A stretch of 7,226 nt of DNA from Christensenellaceae bacterium (GTDB lineage Bacteria > Bacillota > Clostridia > Christensenellales > Aristaeellaceae): contig JADGQP010000182.1 in assembly GCA_017881705.1 (NCBI GenBank), positions 1 to 7,226 of the forward strand, given 5' to 3'. The position numbers and the translations under genes were made by a program. Under the pieces are notes generated by a model. It did no database searches. It saw nothing but the letters and a program-made list of their open reading frames with translations, and had not been told where the DNA came from. This document shows positions 6,974-7,226 of this stretch, in pieces. Numbering within the stretch: position 1 is the stretch's first letter; each line of letters opens with the position of its first letter.

Positions 6974-7226
6974 GTGCCCTAAAGCGCGTGCAAAAGCACG
7001 CCACGCTTGCGACGGCGCTGTTCTTTGCGGTTCTGACGTTTGCGGGTCTGCTTGCGTGCGGGGATTACGGCCTGCCCAGCGACGAGCCCGCCGAACAGAC
7101 GATTCTCCAGCTGGCAAGCACACAGCCGGACACAATGACCCTGCTGTGGCACGCGTATACGTGGCTTTGGTTTATGGCGGGCGTTTTCGCGCTGTACCGT
7201 CTGATGCGGGAATTGGGCCTCAACCG
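6970..7226 (+). CDS. Second family 39-like glycosyltransferase, paralogue of the gene at 5270-6973 (3' end missing)
   Basis: Only the first 85 residues are visible. They have a basic N terminus, a membrane segment (about 12-30) and the same acidic motif as the preceding protein (DYGLPSDEP, 32-40). Residues 16-40 align without gaps to 18-42 of that protein with 15 of 25 identical. LWHAYTWLWFMAG (59-71) is identical in both. Between these blocks this protein has 18 residues where its neighbour has 69, so about 51 residues of the first outer loop are absent, including the DHGECAYYP stretch. The frame stays open across the difference, so it is a clean in-frame change, not a frameshift. By family it should also be a lipid-linked sugar transferase, but the missing loop may mean altered specificity or lost activity. 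The remaining two thirds or more of the gene lies beyond the right edge. Confidence 0.85.
   Translation, partial: MSALKRVQKHATLATALFFAVLTFAGLLACGDYGLPSDEPAEQTILQLASTQPDTMTLLWHAYTWLWFMAGVFALYRLMRELGLN

Noticed and set aside
1..7226. CRISPR arrays, tRNA genes, insertion-sequence ends or attachment sites
   Set aside because: I looked for regular direct repeats, tRNA-like arms, terminal inverted repeats and transposase motifs and saw none.

Overview
This window looks like a stretch of chromosome from a fairly GC-rich (about 60% by eye) Gram-positive bacterium, most likely a member of the Clostridia. The reasons are strong GAGGAGG-type ribosome binding sites, a TTG start, tight head-to-tail genes and a Firmicutes-style argininosuccinate lyase. 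No close relative could be identified without a search. All genes are on the + strand.

Layout: (1) 1-957, the 3' part of a polytopic membrane protein resembling the DUF6056 family; (2) 954-2510, a GT-C-type membrane glycosyltransferase overlapping gene 1 by four bases (TTGA); (3) 2565-3962, argH, with an extended -10 promoter that lies in the last codons of gene 2 and a short leader that can fold over its ribosome binding site; (4) 4003-5232, a Gpi18-like membrane mannosyltransferase; (5) 5270-6973, a family-39-like membrane glycosyltransferase; (6) 6970-7226, the start of a paralogue of gene 5, overlapping it by four bases (ATGA) and running off the right edge.

Four or five of the six genes are therefore large multi-pass membrane proteins of the kind that use polyprenyl-phosphate sugars on the outer face of the membrane. 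The likely shared theme is building or decorating a cell-surface glycan. No cytoplasmic glycosyltransferase, flippase, polymerase or nucleotide-sugar gene is visible, so the product cannot be named. argH, the last enzyme of arginine synthesis, is the odd one out: it has no argG partner here and seems to bring its own promoter, although the genes after it follow closely enough to be transcribed with it.

The most interesting signals are the tandem paralogue pair at the right edge, where the second copy lacks about 51 residues of the first outer loop yet keeps a 13-residue block identical; the argH promoter and leader architecture; and a pair of competing hairpins before a T7 tract at the end of gene 4. 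I saw no mobile element, CRISPR array, tRNA or rRNA, and no stretch over 60 bases without a gene. I did not find clear evidence of a wholly undescribed system.
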